Positions 38,143 through 49,100 of a stretch of 64,000 bases of DNA are shown here, one piece after another. A model generated the notes under the pieces. That model was not told the origin of the DNA. It was given only the letters and a program-made list of their open reading frames with translations, and did not search any database. The first letter of the stretch is position 1, and each line of letters opens with the position of its first letter. Both the position numbers and the translations under genes were made by a program. The stretch spans positions 1 through 64,000 of the forward strand of contig UBMU01000015.1 of the NCBI GenBank assembly GCA_900466605.1, given 5' to 3'. Source of the DNA: Hyphomicrobiales bacterium (GTDB lineage: Bacteria; Pseudomonadota; Alphaproteobacteria; Rhizobiales; Rhizobiaceae).

Positions 38143-39031
38143 GCGAACGCTGCGAGCCTTTGTCGAGGTCGTGCGTCAGGGAGGGTTCTCTCAGGCGGCG
38201 AAAACCGTGTTTCTCACGCAGTCGGCAATCAGCAAGGCAGTAAAGCAGCTCGAGGATGAACTCGGTATTGTGCTGCTGGATCGTGCAGGCCATCGCTCGA
38301 CGCTGACGGCGGCAGGGGAAATTGTTTACCGCAGGGCAATCAGAATGCTGGCGGAGCAGGAGGATCTGCTTGGAGAGCTTTCCGAACTTCGTGGTTTGAA
38401 GAAGGGAAGGTTGAAGCTCGGCCTCCCGCCAATCGGAAGCGATGCGCTTTTTGCGCCGTTATTTGCAGTCTACCGCAGTCGCTATCCCGGTATCGAGATA
38501 CAGCTGCTCGAGCACGGCAGCAAGCGTCTCGAGGAGCTGGTCAGGAGCGGCGAGGTGGACCTCGGCGCTTCTTTGCTCCCGGTGTCGTCGGAGTTTGAGT
38601 GGCAGGATGTTCGCAGGGAACCGATGGACGTTCTTCTCCCGGCCGGTCACGCCCTGGCGGCGCGCGAAGAAATCGAGCTATCGGCGCTTGAAGATGAAGG
38701 TTTCATACTTTTCGACAGCGGTTTCGCGCTCAATCCTCTGGTCCTCGACTCCTGCAGGTCCGCCGGCTTCGCGCCGTCGATTGTTGCCCGGAGCAGTCAG
38801 ATCAACTTCATCGTAGAGCTCGTGGCGTCCGGCCTCGGCGTCGGGTTCCTGCCTCGCTTCATTGCGCAGAAGCGGGTGCATGCGGGGGTTAGACATGTTG
38901 CCGTCACCAAGCCAAGGATGACGTGGCATATGGCTTGGATTTGGAGAAGCGGTGCCTTTCTGCCGCATGCAGCGCGCGCCTGGCTTGAGTTGGCAGCATC
39001 CCGCGAGACGCAGCTTGTCGGTCGTGAGTAG
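38135..39031 (+). CDS. LysR-family transcriptional regulator (CidR-like)
   Basis: The 298-residue protein has the N-terminal helix-turn-helix (FSQAAKTVFLTQSAISKAVK, residues about 18-37) and a LysR co-inducer domain. It is divergent from lrgAB; CidR/LysR regulators in this arrangement activate cidAB-type operons in response to acetate or overflow metabolites, which is inference here. Its ATG is inside an inverted repeat, suggesting autorepression. Confidence 0.92.
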   Translation: MELRTLRAFVEVVRQGGFSQAAKTVFLTQSAISKAVKQLEDELGIVLLDRAGHRSTLTAAGEIVYRRAIRMLAEQEDLLGELSELRGLKKGRLKLGLPPIGSDALFAPLFAVYRSRYPGIEIQLLEHGSKRLEELVRSGEVDLGASLLPVSSEFEWQDVRREPMDVLLPAGHALAAREEIELSALEDEGFILFDSGFALNPLVLDSCRSAGFAPSIVARSSQINFIVELVASGLGVGFLPRFIAQKRVHAGVRHVAVTKPRMTWHMAWIWRSGAFLPHAARAWLELAASRETQLVGRE

Positions 39032-39075
39032 CCATTGAAGGCTTGAAGCATTGGAGGTCGTCTACGCCGCCTCAC

Positions 39076-40437
39076 CTAGCTTTTGTCGGAAGAGGACGCG
39101 AAATCGCTGCGGACGATGCCGTGGCGCTGGAGTTTGTCGTAGAACGTCTTCCGGGGGATGCCGAGCTCAGCAATGGTGCGGCGGACGTCCCCCTCGTTGG
39201 CGTTTAGCGCCTCCCGAATGATGTCGGCCTCGTAGCGTTCGAGCCGGTCGGGCAGGGGCAGACACTCGTTCACTTCCGCTGCTGCCGTAACGCGATCGGA
39301 AAGTTGCGCGACGCCTAGTACAAACCGTTCCGCAAAATGCGACAGTTCACGCACGTTGCCCGGCCAGTCGTGTTCTCGCAGATGGCGGTGGATCGATGAG
39401 GGGATTGCGGGAACGTCCCGCTTGAAACGGCTCGCAGCGCGCTCGGCGAAGTACCCGAAAAGAAGAGGGACATCGTCGCGGCGTTCCTTCAGCGGAGGAA
39501 TCGAGATCGTCACTACGTTGAGCCGGTAGTAGAGGTCCTCACGAAAGTCGCCACGCTGGCGGGGATCGCCGAGGTCGATCTTGGATGCCGCGACGACGCG
39601 CAGATCGACGGGGCGGATTTCGTTGGTGCCGAGCGGCGTAACCTCGCGCATTTCGAGCACGCGCAACATCTGCACCTGCGTTGCAGGCGGCATGCTCTCT
39701 ATTTCGTCGAGAAAGAGTGTTCCGCCGCTTGCATGTTCGATGCGGCCGATACGTTTCTTCTGAGCGCCGGTGAAGGCGCCGGGCTCGTGACCGAACAGCT
39801 CGCTTTCGATGACGCTCTCCGGCAAAGCTCCGCAGTTGAGCGCGACGAAATTGCCGGACACGCGTCGGCTCCATCGGTGGAGCAGACTTGCAACCACCTC
39901 CTTGCCGCTGCCGGTTTCTCCCATCAGGAGAACATCGACATCGGTATCGGCAATCTGCCGCAAGGTATGGCGCAGCCTTTCCATTGCCGGTGTCTGCCCA
40001 ATCAGCGGCAGATCGTCTCGCGCCCCTTCGGTCGCCTTGCGCAGGGACCTGTTTTCCATCACGAGACGGCGTTTTTCGGCAGCGCGCCGGACGCTTTGGA
40101 TAAGCCGGTCGGTCGCGAAGGGTTTCGTGAGGAAGTCGTAGACGCCGTCCTGCATGGCTTTGACCGCCATCGGAATATCGCCGTGACCGGTTACGAGGAT
40201 GACCGGCAGATCCTCGTCCTGCTGCCGCACACGGCTGAAGAGTTGCAGGCCATCGATCTCAGGCATGCGAATATCGGAAACGACGACACCTGGGAAATCG
40301 GGGCTCAATGCCGACAGCGCTTCGCCTGCATTGGAAAAGGCGGAGACGGAAAAGCCAGCAAGCTCAAGGGTTTGCTTCGTTGCCCGCAGCAAGTCCTTGT
40401 CGTCATCGATAAGAAAGATCGGTGTCGCATCGCTCAT
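39076..40437 (-). CDS. dctD: C4-dicarboxylate response regulator DctD
   Basis: The 453-residue sigma-54 activator has a receiver domain (phosphoacceptor Asp55 in VVSDIRMPE), an AAA+ domain with GETGSGKE Walker A, the sigma-54 contact loop GAFTGA and [13 protein letters not shown], and a C-terminal Fis-type helix ([20 protein letters not shown]). It activates dctA when phosphorylated by DctB. Its start overlaps the dctB stop by four bases. Confidence 0.96.
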   Translation of the reverse strand: MSDATPIFLIDDDKDLLRATKQTLELAGFSVSAFSNAGEALSALSPDFPGVVVSDIRMPEIDGLQLFSRVRQQDEDLPVILVTGHGDIPMAVKAMQDGVYDFLTKPFATDRLIQSVRRAAEKRRLVMENRSLRKATEGARDDLPLIGQTPAMERLRHTLRQIADTDVDVLLMGETGSGKEVVASLLHRWSRRVSGNFVALNCGALPESVIESELFGHEPGAFTGAQKKRIGRIEHASGGTLFLDEIESMPPATQVQMLRVLEMREVTPLGTNEIRPVDLRVVAASKIDLGDPRQRGDFREDLYYRLNVVTISIPPLKERRDDVPLLFGYFAERAASRFKRDVPAIPSSIHRHLREHDWPGNVRELSHFAERFVLGVAQLSDRVTAAAEVNECLPLPDRLERYEADIIREALNANEGDVRRTIAELGIPRKTFYDKLQRHGIVRSDFASSSDKS

Positions 40438-42296
40438 ACTCTGGCCTTCCGCAAGTGCACCGTAAAGCAGGTTCCGCTTTCGTCGCTCGTCACGTCGATG
40501 CGGCCCCCATAGTCCGCCACAATATCTTTGGAGATCACGAGGCCGAGCCCCAAGCCCCTTTCCTTGGACGTGTTGAACGGTGTGAAAAGTGACTTCAGGA
40601 TGGTTGGCGAAATGCCCGGGCCGTTGTCGGCGACCTCGATTGCAACCTCATCTTCCGTCTCGGTGACGGAGACGTCGACTTTCGCATCTGCGCGCCCGTC
40701 AAGGGCTTCCAAAGCATTCTGGAAGAGGTTGATCAGAATTTGCTCAAGTCGGATCCTGTTGCCGAGCACGTACAGTCCCGGTGGCGTCTGTCGAATATTG
40801 AGTGCTTCCAGTTGTCCGGCAAAGCGGCTTTTCAGCAGAACCGCGGCCCCTTCAATTGCGCCACGCAAATCCACAGGCTCCGGCGCTACCCGGCCTTTGC
40901 GCGCAAATGCCTTCAACTCGTCGGTAATCGCGCCGATCCTCTCAGTGAGACTGGCAATTGCTTCGAGGTTTTCGTCAACGGGAGCTGTTTGCTTGCGCTC
41001 CAGGAAAATACGGGCATTGTCCGCATAGGCACGTATGGTCGCAACAGGCTGATTGATCTCATGTGCGACTCCCGCTGCTACCTGTCCGAGGATTGCGAGG
41101 CGGTTCGCCTGCACCAGTTCCTGCTGCACGATCTGTAATCTGCCTTCCGTTTCCCGATGATCAGAGATTTCAGCCTGCAGACGGTCGCGTGCCCGGCTTA
41201 GATCGTCCGTTCGCGCGATGACCCGGCGTTCCAGCTCCTCGCGCATGGCCTGTTCTTCCGCGATCTTCGCTGCAGCAGCCTGGCGTCTCCAGAGAAGAAA
41301 CGCCGCGACACTGAGAATGGGCAGAAGAACGGCTAGCGACAACAGCCGCATTTCGCGAACGGACGCTGCGACCGGAGCATCCGTCGGCACAAGGTATTCG
41401 AGATGCCAAGGCGTAGTGGGGACCGGTGTTGCGAGACGCAAATAGTCGCCTTCGCCGCTGCCGGGAAGCACCACGGAAACAAGCGATGCTTCGGCATCTA
41501 TCGGCCGGGGACGCATGATCGGCAATGTGGTCAGCGACGCGTCGCCGAACTGCAGGCTGCTGCGGATGGCTGCAAGATCGGCCTCCGGCACCGGTCTGTT
41601 CATCATGAAACGCCAGGAGGGTATGCTGGTAATCAGAACGACACCGCGATCGTCCGTGACGTAGACAGGGCGATGCGTATCGCGCCAGTCGCTCTCAAGT
41701 CTGTCGAATTCAAGCTTGACGACGACCACACCAAGCGGCTCGGCCGCACTGCCTACGCGGCGCGAAATATAGAGGCCAGGGCGCTTGCTGACGCTGCCCA
41801 TGGCGAAATGTTCCGCCGTTCCGTCTTGCATCGCCCTCCTGAAGTAGTCGCGGAAGGTGTAGTCGTTGCCGACGAAGCTGATGGGCTCCCGCCAATTGCT
41901 CGAGGAAACCGCGATGCCGTTGGGGCCGATGACATAGAGAACAGCCGCCTGCGTCTCTGTCACAAGCCGCTCGAGCTTCCGGTTCAGTATCTCGAGCGCA
42001 TCGCCATCTTTGGCCGACAAGCCGTCGAGAACCTGTTGATCCTCGGCAAGAAGCAGCGGCAGGGCGCGGGGTCGTTCAAGCACTGCGTTTAGGAGCGCGA
42101 CCTTGAGGCTCGCGTCGGTTCGGCCCTGGCTCTCGATCGCGTCAAGAGCGGAGCGACGCCCAAATGCTTCTGCGCCAAACAGCGCGGCGAGAACCAGCAC
42201 TGCTGACACGGAAGCAAATAGAACCCACCAACGGCGCGCCAGCCGGCGGGCACGATCGAAGGAGCCGAAACCTGATACGGACGGCAACTGAAGCAT
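40434..42296 (-). CDS. dctB: C4-dicarboxylate sensor histidine kinase DctB
   Basis: The 620-residue kinase has a first membrane helix (about 24-46), a periplasmic double-PAS sensor with [19 protein letters not shown], a second helix (about 322-342), a coiled coil, the H-box [20 protein letters not shown] and a GHKL ATPase domain ([24 protein letters not shown]). It senses succinate, malate and fumarate, working with DctA. It is divergent from dctA. Confidence 0.96.
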   Translation of the reverse strand: MLQLPSVSGFGSFDRARRLARRWWVLFASVSAVLVLAALFGAEAFGRRSALDAIESQGRTDASLKVALLNAVLERPRALPLLLAEDQQVLDGLSAKDGDALEILNRKLERLVTETQAAVLYVIGPNGIAVSSSNWREPISFVGNDYTFRDYFRRAMQDGTAEHFAMGSVSKRPGLYISRRVGSAAEPLGVVVVKLEFDRLESDWRDTHRPVYVTDDRGVVLITSIPSWRFMMNRPVPEADLAAIRSSLQFGDASLTTLPIMRPRPIDAEASLVSVVLPGSGEGDYLRLATPVPTTPWHLEYLVPTDAPVAASVREMRLLSLAVLLPILSVAAFLLWRRQAAAAKIAEEQAMREELERRVIARTDDLSRARDRLQAEISDHRETEGRLQIVQQELVQANRLAILGQVAAGVAHEINQPVATIRAYADNARIFLERKQTAPVDENLEAIASLTERIGAITDELKAFARKGRVAPEPVDLRGAIEGAAVLLKSRFAGQLEALNIRQTPPGLYVLGNRIRLEQILINLFQNALEALDGRADAKVDVSVTETEDEVAIEVADNGPGISPTILKSLFTPFNTSKERGLGLGLVISKDIVADYGGRIDVTSDESGTCFTVHLRKARV

Positions 42297-42306
42297 GATT
42301 TATTTT

Positions 42307-42322
42307 GTGCGTATTTCCGCAC
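42307..42322. promoter_or_regulatory. Upstream activator site 1 (DctD-type)
   Basis: GTGCGTATTTCCGCAC has GTGCG and CGCAC as inverted halves. It lies just upstream of the dctB start, about 124 bp before the dctA -24 box, as expected for a DctD dimer site. Confidence 0.65.
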
Positions 42323-42338
42323 TTCGTCAATTAAAATT

Positions 42339-42354
42339 GCGCGAAAATACGCTC
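42339..42354. promoter_or_regulatory. Upstream activator site 2 (DctD-type)
   Basis: GCGCGAAAATACGCTC, read on the other strand, is GAGCGTATTTTCGCGC, close to site 1. The two centres are 32 bp apart, three helical turns, so two DctD dimers can bind on one DNA face. Confidence 0.65.
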
Positions 42355-42430
42355 AAACGTTGATGCGCGTGTCAATCGATACTCAAGAAAAATGTTGTGA
42401 ATCAATGCATTAATATCACTGAATCCAAGT

Positions 42431-42446
42431 TGGCACGTATGTTGCA
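42431..42446 (+). promoter_or_regulatory. Sigma-54 promoter of dctA
   Basis: TGGCACG-TATG-TTGCA matches the RpoN consensus TGGCACG-N4-TTGCW exactly, with GG and GC at -24/-12. Transcription should start near 42457, giving a leader of about 78 bases. Confidence 0.9.
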
Positions 42447-42534
42447 AAAACCTGACAAACAGCCTCGCGCTGTTGAATTGGTAACGCAATCGCCCCGGGA
42501 GGCCACGTTGGTTTTGGGGCACATGGAGGACAAA

Positions 42535-43869
42535 ATGGGTGTAGCACTTCCAGTCGCGCAGCCGCGCGGCAAGGTTCCCTTTTATCGGCTTCTCTACGTG
42601 CAGGTTCTAGCGGCCATCGTTGCTGGCATCCTGCTTGGTCATTTCTACCCGGATATCGGCACGGGTCTGAAACCGCTCGGTGACGCCTTCATCAAGCTCG
42701 TCAAGATGATCATCGCCCCGGTCATCTTCCTGACGGTCGCCACCGGCATTGCCGGCATGTCTGACCTGCAGAAGGTCGGGCGCGTTGCCGGCAAAGCGAT
42801 GCTATACTTCCTGGTCTTCTCGACGCTGGCGCTGGCGGTCGGTCTGCTGGTCGCTAACGTCATACAGCCCGGCGCCGGCATGCATATCGATCCGGCGACG
42901 CTGGATGCCAAGGCCGTTGAAAGCTACGCGGCGAAGGCTCACGACACGACGGTCACGGGCTTCCTGATGAACATCATTCCGAACACGATCGTTGGCGCCT
43001 TTGCGGACGGCGACATTCTTCAGGTGCTGTTTTTCTCGGTGTTGTTCGGCATTGCGCTCGCCATGGTCGGCGATCGCGGCCGTCCGGTGGTCGACTTTCT
43101 GCAGGCGCTGACGGCACCTGTTTTCAAGCTGGTCGCGGTCCTGATGAAGGCTGCTCCGATCGGCGCTTTTGGCGCAATGGCCTTCACGATCGGCAAATAC
43201 GGCATAGGCTCCATTGCAAATCTGGCAATGCTGATCGGGACCTTCTACCTGACGTCGCTGCTTTTCGTTCTCGTCGTTTTGGGCGCCGTAGCCCGGTACA
43301 ACGGATTTTCGATCCTGGCGCTGATCCGTTATATCAAGGAAGAACTGCTGTTGGTGCTCGGTACGTCCTCTTCAGAGGCAGCACTTCCCGGCCTGATGGC
43401 AAAGATGGAGCAGGCGGGTTGCAAGCGTTCCGTCGTCGGTCTCGTCATTCCGACGGGCTACTCCTTCAACCTCGACGGCACGAACATCTATATGACGCTC
43501 GCGGCCCTCTTCATCGCTCAGGCAACCGACACGCCATTGACACTCGCAGACCAGATCCTGCTTCTGCTGGTTGCGATGCTGAGCTCGAAGGGCGCTGCCG
43601 GTATCACTGGCGCCGGCTTCATCACGCTCGCTGCAACGCTCTCGGTTGTGCCATCTGTTCCGGTGGCGGGCATGGCACTGATCCTCGGCATCGACCGTTT
43701 CATGTCCGAGTGCCGTGCCCTGACGAATTTTGTCGGCAACGCGGTTGCGACGGTTGTCGTTGCCCGCTGGGAAAATGAGCTTGATCAGACGAAGTTTGCG
43801 GCTGCCATGGCCGGCAAGCTGTCGCCGGAACCGGCTGACACGGTGCCGGCTCTTCAAGCCGCGGAATAA
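42535..43869 (+). CDS. dctA: C4-dicarboxylate transporter DctA
   Basis: The 444-residue symporter imports succinate, fumarate and malate with protons. It has the family motifs [31 protein letters not shown] (hairpin loop) and [28 protein letters not shown] start at ATG 42535, five bases after GGAGG; ATGs at 42397 and 42523 precede this site, and the first lies upstream of the sigma-54 promoter. In rhizobia it supplies bacteroids with carbon. Confidence 0.97.
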   Translation: MGVALPVAQPRGKVPFYRLLYVQVLAAIVAGILLGHFYPDIGTGLKPLGDAFIKLVKMIIAPVIFLTVATGIAGMSDLQKVGRVAGKAMLYFLVFSTLALAVGLLVANVIQPGAGMHIDPATLDAKAVESYAAKAHDTTVTGFLMNIIPNTIVGAFADGDILQVLFFSVLFGIALAMVGDRGRPVVDFLQALTAPVFKLVAVLMKAAPIGAFGAMAFTIGKYGIGSIANLAMLIGTFYLTSLLFVLVVLGAVARYNGFSILALIRYIKEELLLVLGTSSSEAALPGLMAKMEQAGCKRSVVGLVIPTGYSFNLDGTNIYMTLAALFIAQATDTPLTLADQILLLLVAMLSSKGAAGITGAGFITLAATLSVVPSVPVAGMALILGIDRFMSECRALTNFVGNAVATVVVARWENELDQTKFAAAMAGKLSPEPADTVPALQAAE

Positions 43870-43903
43870 GCACTCGTCGCAAGGCGCTAAAACGCAATGA
43901 GAG

Positions 43904-43931
43904 GCCCGCGTTCTCCAGAACGCGGGCTTTT
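43904..43931 (+). terminator. Terminator after dctA
   Basis: GCCCGCGTTC (43904-43913) and GAACGCGGGC (43918-43927) form a perfect 10-bp stem with a four-base loop, followed by TTTT. It also separates dctA from the convergent P450 gene. Confidence 0.9.
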
Positions 43932-43942
43932 CTGTTTGCTGC

Positions 43943-45187
43943 CTACCAGGAGAGATCCAGGCGATCCAATCCATGGAAGTGATAGACGTTCTTCACCACT
44001 GGCGTACGGGCGACCCTAAGGCCGGGCAACCGCTCGAAGAGAATTGGCAGGATGACGTTCAGTTCAAGCCGGGCCAGCGGCGCTCCGATACAGAAGTGGA
44101 TGCCCGCGCCAAAGGAGAGGTTGGCGGCCTCGTTGCGGTCAGGCTTGAAGGTCAGGGGATCGCTGTATTTCGCCGGGTCGAGATTGGCTGCGGCAAGAAT
44201 GAGACTGACCTTGTCGCCGCGCTTGAACGAAATGCCATCGATCTCGACGGGCTCGAGCGCCCAGCGCTGGAAAATGTGAACCGGCGCGCAGATCCGCAGC
44301 GACTCTTCCACTGTTCGCTCTGTCGTTGCCTCGTCCTTGAATAGATCGGCCGGATCACGCCCGCTGTCGAGGATGATGCGGACCGAGTTGCCGATCTGGT
44401 GAACCGTCGCCTCGTGGCCGGCATTGAGCAGCACGATCGTCGTCGAAACGAGTTCGTCCTCGGTCAGGTACTGACCCTTGTGTTCAGTGTGGATCATGTG
44501 AGTCAGCAGGTCGTCACGCGGGTTGGCGCGACGCTCGGCGATGACCGTCTTTACATAGTCCGAAAACTCCTTCGCAGCACGATCCGCGCCATCCTCGTCT
44601 TCTCGGGTGCGACCGAATAGATACATGCGAATGTAGGCGTGAGACCATTTCAGGAGTTGCGGCCCCATTTCCTCGGGAATACCGATCATGCGGGCAATCA
44701 TCGTCACTGGGATGATATCGGCGAATGCCGAAAGCAGCTCGACTTCGTTGTCCTTCTCGAAGCTATCAATGAGCTTGTTGGCAAGCTCGGCAAGCTCTGG
44801 TTTCATCTTTTCGACGTGGCGAGAGACAAAAGCCCGGTTGACCAGCGTTCGCAGGCGGGTGTGCTCGGGCGGCTCCAGTTCGAGCAAGGAATACCGCTCG
44901 GCGAGATCGAAGTGTGCGACATGCTGGTCCGGCTCTTGAAGGCCAAGCTCTTCGCGGCTTGCAATGTGCAGGATTTGGCGGCCGAAGCGGCGATCGCGCA
45001 GCAAGCTGTTGACGTGGTCGTAGCCGGTGAAGAACCACTGCTTCTGTTGCTCCCAATAGAAGGTGGGGCAGTGCGCGTGCAAGGCAGCGTAGACGGCGTT
45101 CGGATCGCGGTAGAAGGCAGGATTGCTCGCGTCGAGGGAGACGTGGCGTGTGGCGGGATCTATGGAAAGAAAAGGTGGGATCATCAT
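43943..45187 (-). CDS. Cytochrome P450
   Basis: The 414-residue heme monooxygenase has the heme-thiolate motif FGAGIHFCIGAPLARLE (Cys about 361), the EXXR motif in VEESLRICAP, and the I-helix NAGHEATVHQIG with the acid/threonine pair. It resembles soluble bacterial P450s such as the CYP107/CYP109 type; the substrate is unknown. No redox partner gene is next to it. ATG 45187 is followed immediately by a second ATG; the ribosome binding site is weak. Confidence 0.92.
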   Translation of the reverse strand: MMIPPFLSIDPATRHVSLDASNPAFYRDPNAVYAALHAHCPTFYWEQQKQWFFTGYDHVNSLLRDRRFGRQILHIASREELGLQEPDQHVAHFDLAERYSLLELEPPEHTRLRTLVNRAFVSRHVEKMKPELAELANKLIDSFEKDNEVELLSAFADIIPVTMIARMIGIPEEMGPQLLKWSHAYIRMYLFGRTREDEDGADRAAKEFSDYVKTVIAERRANPRDDLLTHMIHTEHKGQYLTEDELVSTTIVLLNAGHEATVHQIGNSVRIILDSGRDPADLFKDEATTERTVEESLRICAPVHIFQRWALEPVEIDGISFKRGDKVSLILAAANLDPAKYSDPLTFKPDRNEAANLSFGAGIHFCIGAPLARLELNVILPILFERLPGLRVARTPVVKNVYHFHGLDRLDLSW

Positions 45188-45230
45188 GGTTCGAGGCTTA
45201 GCGGATTTGCCAAGCCTCGAAAAGATGGGT

Positions 45231-46481
45231 TCAACCTCTGGACATTGATCCGACGCGGCGAAGCGCGTGGATCTGGTCGTCCAGTGTGGGAACAAGTTCG
45301 CCACTCGTTTGATCCGGTTGCGGTGGTGGCGGGGCCGCGGCTTCAGCGTTGCCGAAGATCACGGTGCAGTTACGGCCGGCTGCCTTGGCGGCGTAAAGTG
45401 CGCGATCGGCCGCGGAAACCAGCTTGTCCCTGTTTGCTTCGATAGCTGAGGCAAGCGCAACGCCCGTGCTGACTGTAGCAGGAATGATCGCGTCGCCGGT
45501 GCTCACCGGCATCCGGCAGAATTCGGCGCGGATCGATTCCGCAAGCGCTTCCGCTTCAGTCTGGTCGGCCACCGTCGCGAATGCGGCAAACTCCTCGCCG
45601 CCCATGCGGCCGAAGGCTCCGGCCGGTACGAACTGGCGGGCCATGCGTGCAAAGACCGTCAGCACGATGTCGCCAGCCTGGTGTCCGAACCGATCGTTGA
45701 CGCGTTTGAAGTGATCGAGGTCGAAGAGCAACACGGCGACCTGGCGGTTATTGTTGAATGCACTCTCCTGAACGGCATCGAACCGTCCGAAAAGGCCACG
45801 TCTGTTGAGCACACCGGTCAGGGAATCGGTCAGGCTGAGCATGCGAAGATGCTTCTCCGAGCGCTCCATGATGACAAGGCAGGTGAGGGCGCACGCCAGG
45901 GTCAGCAGAAAGCCCGTCGCCAGGGCGGCGGCGCCGGCGAAATTGGCGGATTCCGCATCCGTGGGGCCGATGACAGCCATTGCCATCGCCGTGCCGAAGC
46001 AGAGGAGGCTCTGGATCACAAAGATTGCGCCCAGTTTGCTTCTCGAGCCCTCGTTGCTCGGGGTGACCGTGCACACCGCCATCGCCAGTGCCGTGGCGCC
46101 GGTGGCCGAGGCCAGGTTGTAGAGAATGACGCGATTGGTGTAGTCGTCGTTTACCCATGGCAGAAAGACGCCGCCCAGCCATACGAGCGGCGGCAGCAAT
46201 GCCCACCACTCGAGCTTGCGACGATCAAGTGCCAGATATCCGGCAACCCACGCGCTCTGCCCACACAGTGCGATCGTGTTGCCGATCTCGACGGAGAGAA
46301 TTTCGGGTATCTGCCCGCGCAGCGCCACCATTGCAAAGCCGACGCCGCTAAGAAGGAAACCCATTCCCCAATAGAAATAGGTCTTGTTTCGGACATTGTG
46401 GCGCCAGGCCATGAACGCTACCAGCGCGAGCGTCATGGCTTCCGAGCACCAAATGGCTAATCCAGTCGTAACATTGAACAC
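45231..46481 (-). CDS. Membrane-bound diguanylate cyclase (GGDEF)
   Basis: The 416-residue protein has about six N-terminal helices (roughly residues 5-190) followed by a GGDEF domain with LTDSLTGVLNRRGLFGRFDA, LLFDLDHFKRVNDRFGH and the active-site RMGGEEFAAF. It should synthesise cyclic di-GMP. I start at GTG 46481, seven bases after AAGGGG; the frame extends to 46676 without such a site. It has a proline-rich end before the C-terminus. Confidence 0.88.
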   Translation of the reverse strand: MFNVTTGLAIWCSEAMTLALVAFMAWRHNVRNKTYFYWGMGFLLSGVGFAMVALRGQIPEILSVEIGNTIALCGQSAWVAGYLALDRRKLEWWALLPPLVWLGGVFLPWVNDDYTNRVILYNLASATGATALAMAVCTVTPSNEGSRSKLGAIFVIQSLLCFGTAMAMAVIGPTDAESANFAGAAALATGFLLTLACALTCLVIMERSEKHLRMLSLTDSLTGVLNRRGLFGRFDAVQESAFNNNRQVAVLLFDLDHFKRVNDRFGHQAGDIVLTVFARMARQFVPAGAFGRMGGEEFAAFATVADQTEAEALAESIRAEFCRMPVSTGDAIIPATVSTGVALASAIEANRDKLVSAADRALYAAKAAGRNCTVIFGNAEAAAPPPPQPDQTSGELVPTLDDQIHALRRVGSMSRG

Positions 46482-46860
46482 GGCAATACCCCTTGAATTG
46501 CGCGTATTCTTTCCGAAGAAACTGGCAACTTCATTAATTGCTGTTCGCCCGTCGGAACATTTTTGGGCGGAATTGTCGTTAGGCTTTCCGGTCTGTAAAC
46601 GAAGCACAGTCGCAAACTGATTCAGAATTCGTTTATCCTGACTCTGACAAAAGCTGTGCGACAGCGAGATCGCCACTCGCTCTTCGAGGTGATTTGCAAG
46701 AATGAGCGCATATCAGGCGAAAAGTTGTTCGCTTTGCCCCGGCCCCTCTTAACGTTATCCATCAGCGCGTCTTGAAGAGAAGGGCAGGGAAGCTCTATGT
46801 AGGGATAAGGCATTTTCTTTGATTCCCGGCCAAGCCGGCAGACGTTGACAAAGGACGCAC
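46482..46860. other. Divergent intergenic region upstream of clpP
   Basis: This 379-bp region separates the leftward cyclase gene from clpP. CTTGAAG at 46771 and TCTATGTAGG at 46794-46803 resemble a rhizobial heat-shock (RpoH) promoter, with a spacer slightly longer than usual. No open frame is convincing. Confidence 0.4.
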
Positions 46861-47490
46861 ATGAGAAACCCAGTCGATACCGCTATGGCCCTCGTGCCGA
46901 TGGTCGTGGAACAGACCAACCGCGGTGAACGCTCCTACGACATCTATTCGCGCCTGCTCAAGGAACGCATCATCTTCCTGACGGGGCCGGTCGAGGATCA
47001 CATGGCGACGCTCGTCTGCGCCCAGCTCCTTTTCCTCGAGGCCGAAAACCCGAAGAAGGAAATTGCGCTCTACATCAATTCGCCGGGCGGCGTTGTAACA
47101 GCCGGCATGGCGATCTACGACACCATGCAGTTCATCAAGCCGGCGGTGTCGACGCTCTGCATCGGACAGGCCGCCTCCATGGGCTCGCTGCTTTTGGCTG
47201 CCGGTCACAAGGACATGCGCTTTGCCACCCCGAACTCACGCATCATGGTGCACCAGCCGTCGGGCGGCTTCCAGGGGCAGGCGTCCGACATCGAGCGTCA
47301 CGCCCGCGATATTCTGAAGATGAAGCGCCGCCTCAACGAGGTTTACGTCAAGCACACCGGTCGCACCTACGAGGAAGTCGAAAAGACCCTTGACCGCGAC
47401 CATTTCATGGATGCGGACGAGGCTCAGGCTTGGGGTGTCATCGACAAGGTCCTGACGTCTCGTATCGAGATGGAAGGCGATGCCGCCTAG
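46861..47490 (+). CDS. clpP: ATP-dependent Clp protease proteolytic subunit ClpP
   Basis: The 209-residue serine protease forms the double-ring chamber fed by ClpX or ClpA. The catalytic Ser is in [11 protein letters not shown], the His in [14 protein letters not shown] and the Asp near LDRDHFMDA. The N-terminus starts [20 protein letters not shown]. It is followed 293 bp later by clpX. Confidence 0.97.
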   Translation: MRNPVDTAMALVPMVVEQTNRGERSYDIYSRLLKERIIFLTGPVEDHMATLVCAQLLFLEAENPKKEIALYINSPGGVVTAGMAIYDTMQFIKPAVSTLCIGQAASMGSLLLAAGHKDMRFATPNSRIMVHQPSGGFQGQASDIERHARDILKMKRRLNEVYVKHTGRTYEEVEKTLDRDHFMDADEAQAWGVIDKVLTSRIEMEGDAA

Positions 47491-47589
47491 TGAGAAGTAG
47501 GGATGGTGTTTTATCCGCCACAGTTCTATCTCATTTGTGATCGAACAAGGGAATAAACCCGGTGGCGGGTACGGCAATCTCAAGTATTA

Positions 47590-47619
47590 ATGCTATGTTG
47601 AATTTTTATGACATAGCAT
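47590..47619. repeat. Inverted repeat between clpP and clpX
   Basis: ATGCTATGT (47590-47598) and ACATAGCAT (47611-47619) are perfect 9-bp arms with a 12-base AT-rich spacer. It sits 165 bp before clpX. It could be an operator or an RNA hairpin; no known regulator motif is recognised. Confidence 0.55.
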
Positions 47620-47783
47620 CGGCAGTAGAAGGGGAATTCGTTGCCGCCGGAGCCAGGACAGCATAGTTTGGACCGGTTCGTACCCCTTAACGGCCTTGGC
47701 CGGCTGGGGCTCCAAGCGTGGAGCAGGCCAATGAGTGGACCGTATTTTCACCTTGAAATGCGGCGTGCTGGAAGGAAAGTGAT

Positions 47784-49061
47784 ATGAGCAAAGTCAGCGG
47801 CAGCAACGGCGGCGACTCTAAGAACACCCTGTACTGCTCCTTCTGCGGAAAGAGCCAGCACGAAGTCCGGAAGCTTATTGCCGGACCGACCGTTTTCATC
47901 TGCGATGAATGCGTCGAATTGTGCATGGACATCATCCGCGAGGAAAATAAATCCTCGATGGTCAAGTCCCGTGACGGCGTTCCCACGCCCCAGGACATCA
48001 TCAAGGTTCTCGATGAGTATGTCATCGGTCAACGCCAGGCGAAGAAGATCCTGTCGGTTGCCGTTCACAACCACTACAAGCGCCTCGCGCATGCCACAAA
48101 GAACAGCGAAGTCGAGCTGGCGAAGTCGAACATCATGCTGGTCGGCCCGACCGGTTGCGGCAAGACCTATCTTGCCCAGACTCTCGCCCGCATTATCGAT
48201 GTTCCTTTCACGATGGCCGATGCGACGACGCTGACGGAAGCCGGTTATGTCGGTGAAGACGTCGAAAACATCATCCTGAAGCTGCTGCAGTCTGCCGACT
48301 ACAACGTCGAACGTGCCCAGCGCGGCATTGTCTACATCGACGAAGTCGACAAGATTTCCCGCAAGTCCGACAACCCGTCGATCACCCGCGACGTGTCGGG
48401 CGAGGGCGTGCAGCAGGCGCTTCTGAAGATCATGGAAGGCACGGTTGCCTCGGTGCCCCCACAGGGCGGTCGCAAGCATCCGCAGCAGGAATTCCTGCAG
48501 GTCGACACCACGAACATCCTGTTCATCTGCGGCGGCGCCTTTGCCGGCCTCGACAAGATCATCTCCGCTCGTGGCGAGAAGACCTCGATTGGCTTCGGTG
48601 CAACGGTCAAGGCTCCTGATGATCGCCGTGTCGGCGAAGTCTTGCGCGAACTGGAGCCGGAAGATCTGGTGAAGTTCGGCCTCATCCCGGAATTCATCGG
48701 TCGTCTGCCGGTCCTTGCGACGCTCGAGGATCTTGACGAGGATGCGCTGATCCAGATCTTGTCCGAACCGAAGAACGCACTCATCAAGCAGTACCAGCGC
48801 CTGTTCGAGATGGAAGACGTGGAACTGACCTTCCACGAGGATGCGCTTCGCGAAATCGCCCGCAAGGCGATCATCCGCAAGACCGGCGCCCGCGGCCTTC
48901 GCTCGATCATGGAAAAGATCCTGCTCGACACGATGTTCGAACTGCCGGCGCTAGAAGGTGTACGTGAAGTCGTCATCTCCGAGGAAGTGGCGCGCGGCTC
49001 TGCTCGCCCGCTTTACATCTATGCGGATCGTCAGGACGAAAAGGCCAACGCTTCGGCGTAA
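47784..49061 (+). CDS. clpX: ATP-dependent Clp protease ATPase subunit ClpX
   Basis: The 425-residue unfoldase has the N-terminal C4 zinc domain ([21 protein letters not shown], about residues 13-47), Walker A GPTGCGKT, Walker [15 protein letters not shown], the pore and IGF region (TSIGFGATV) and the sensor-2 arginine in [12 protein letters not shown]. It feeds tagged proteins to ClpP. A terminator follows about 40 bases after the stop. Confidence 0.97.
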   Translation: MSKVSGSNGGDSKNTLYCSFCGKSQHEVRKLIAGPTVFICDECVELCMDIIREENKSSMVKSRDGVPTPQDIIKVLDEYVIGQRQAKKILSVAVHNHYKRLAHATKNSEVELAKSNIMLVGPTGCGKTYLAQTLARIIDVPFTMADATTLTEAGYVGEDVENIILKLLQSADYNVERAQRGIVYIDEVDKISRKSDNPSITRDVSGEGVQQALLKIMEGTVASVPPQGGRKHPQQEFLQVDTTNILFICGGAFAGLDKIISARGEKTSIGFGATVKAPDDRRVGEVLRELEPEDLVKFGLIPEFIGRLPVLATLEDLDEDALIQILSEPKNALIKQYQRLFEMEDVELTFHEDALREIARKAIIRKTGARGLRSIMEKILLDTMFELPALEGVREVVISEEVARGSARPLYIYADRQDEKANASA

Positions 49062-49100
49062 GGCGTTAGAGATATCTTTACGATACGAACCGTGAATTTA

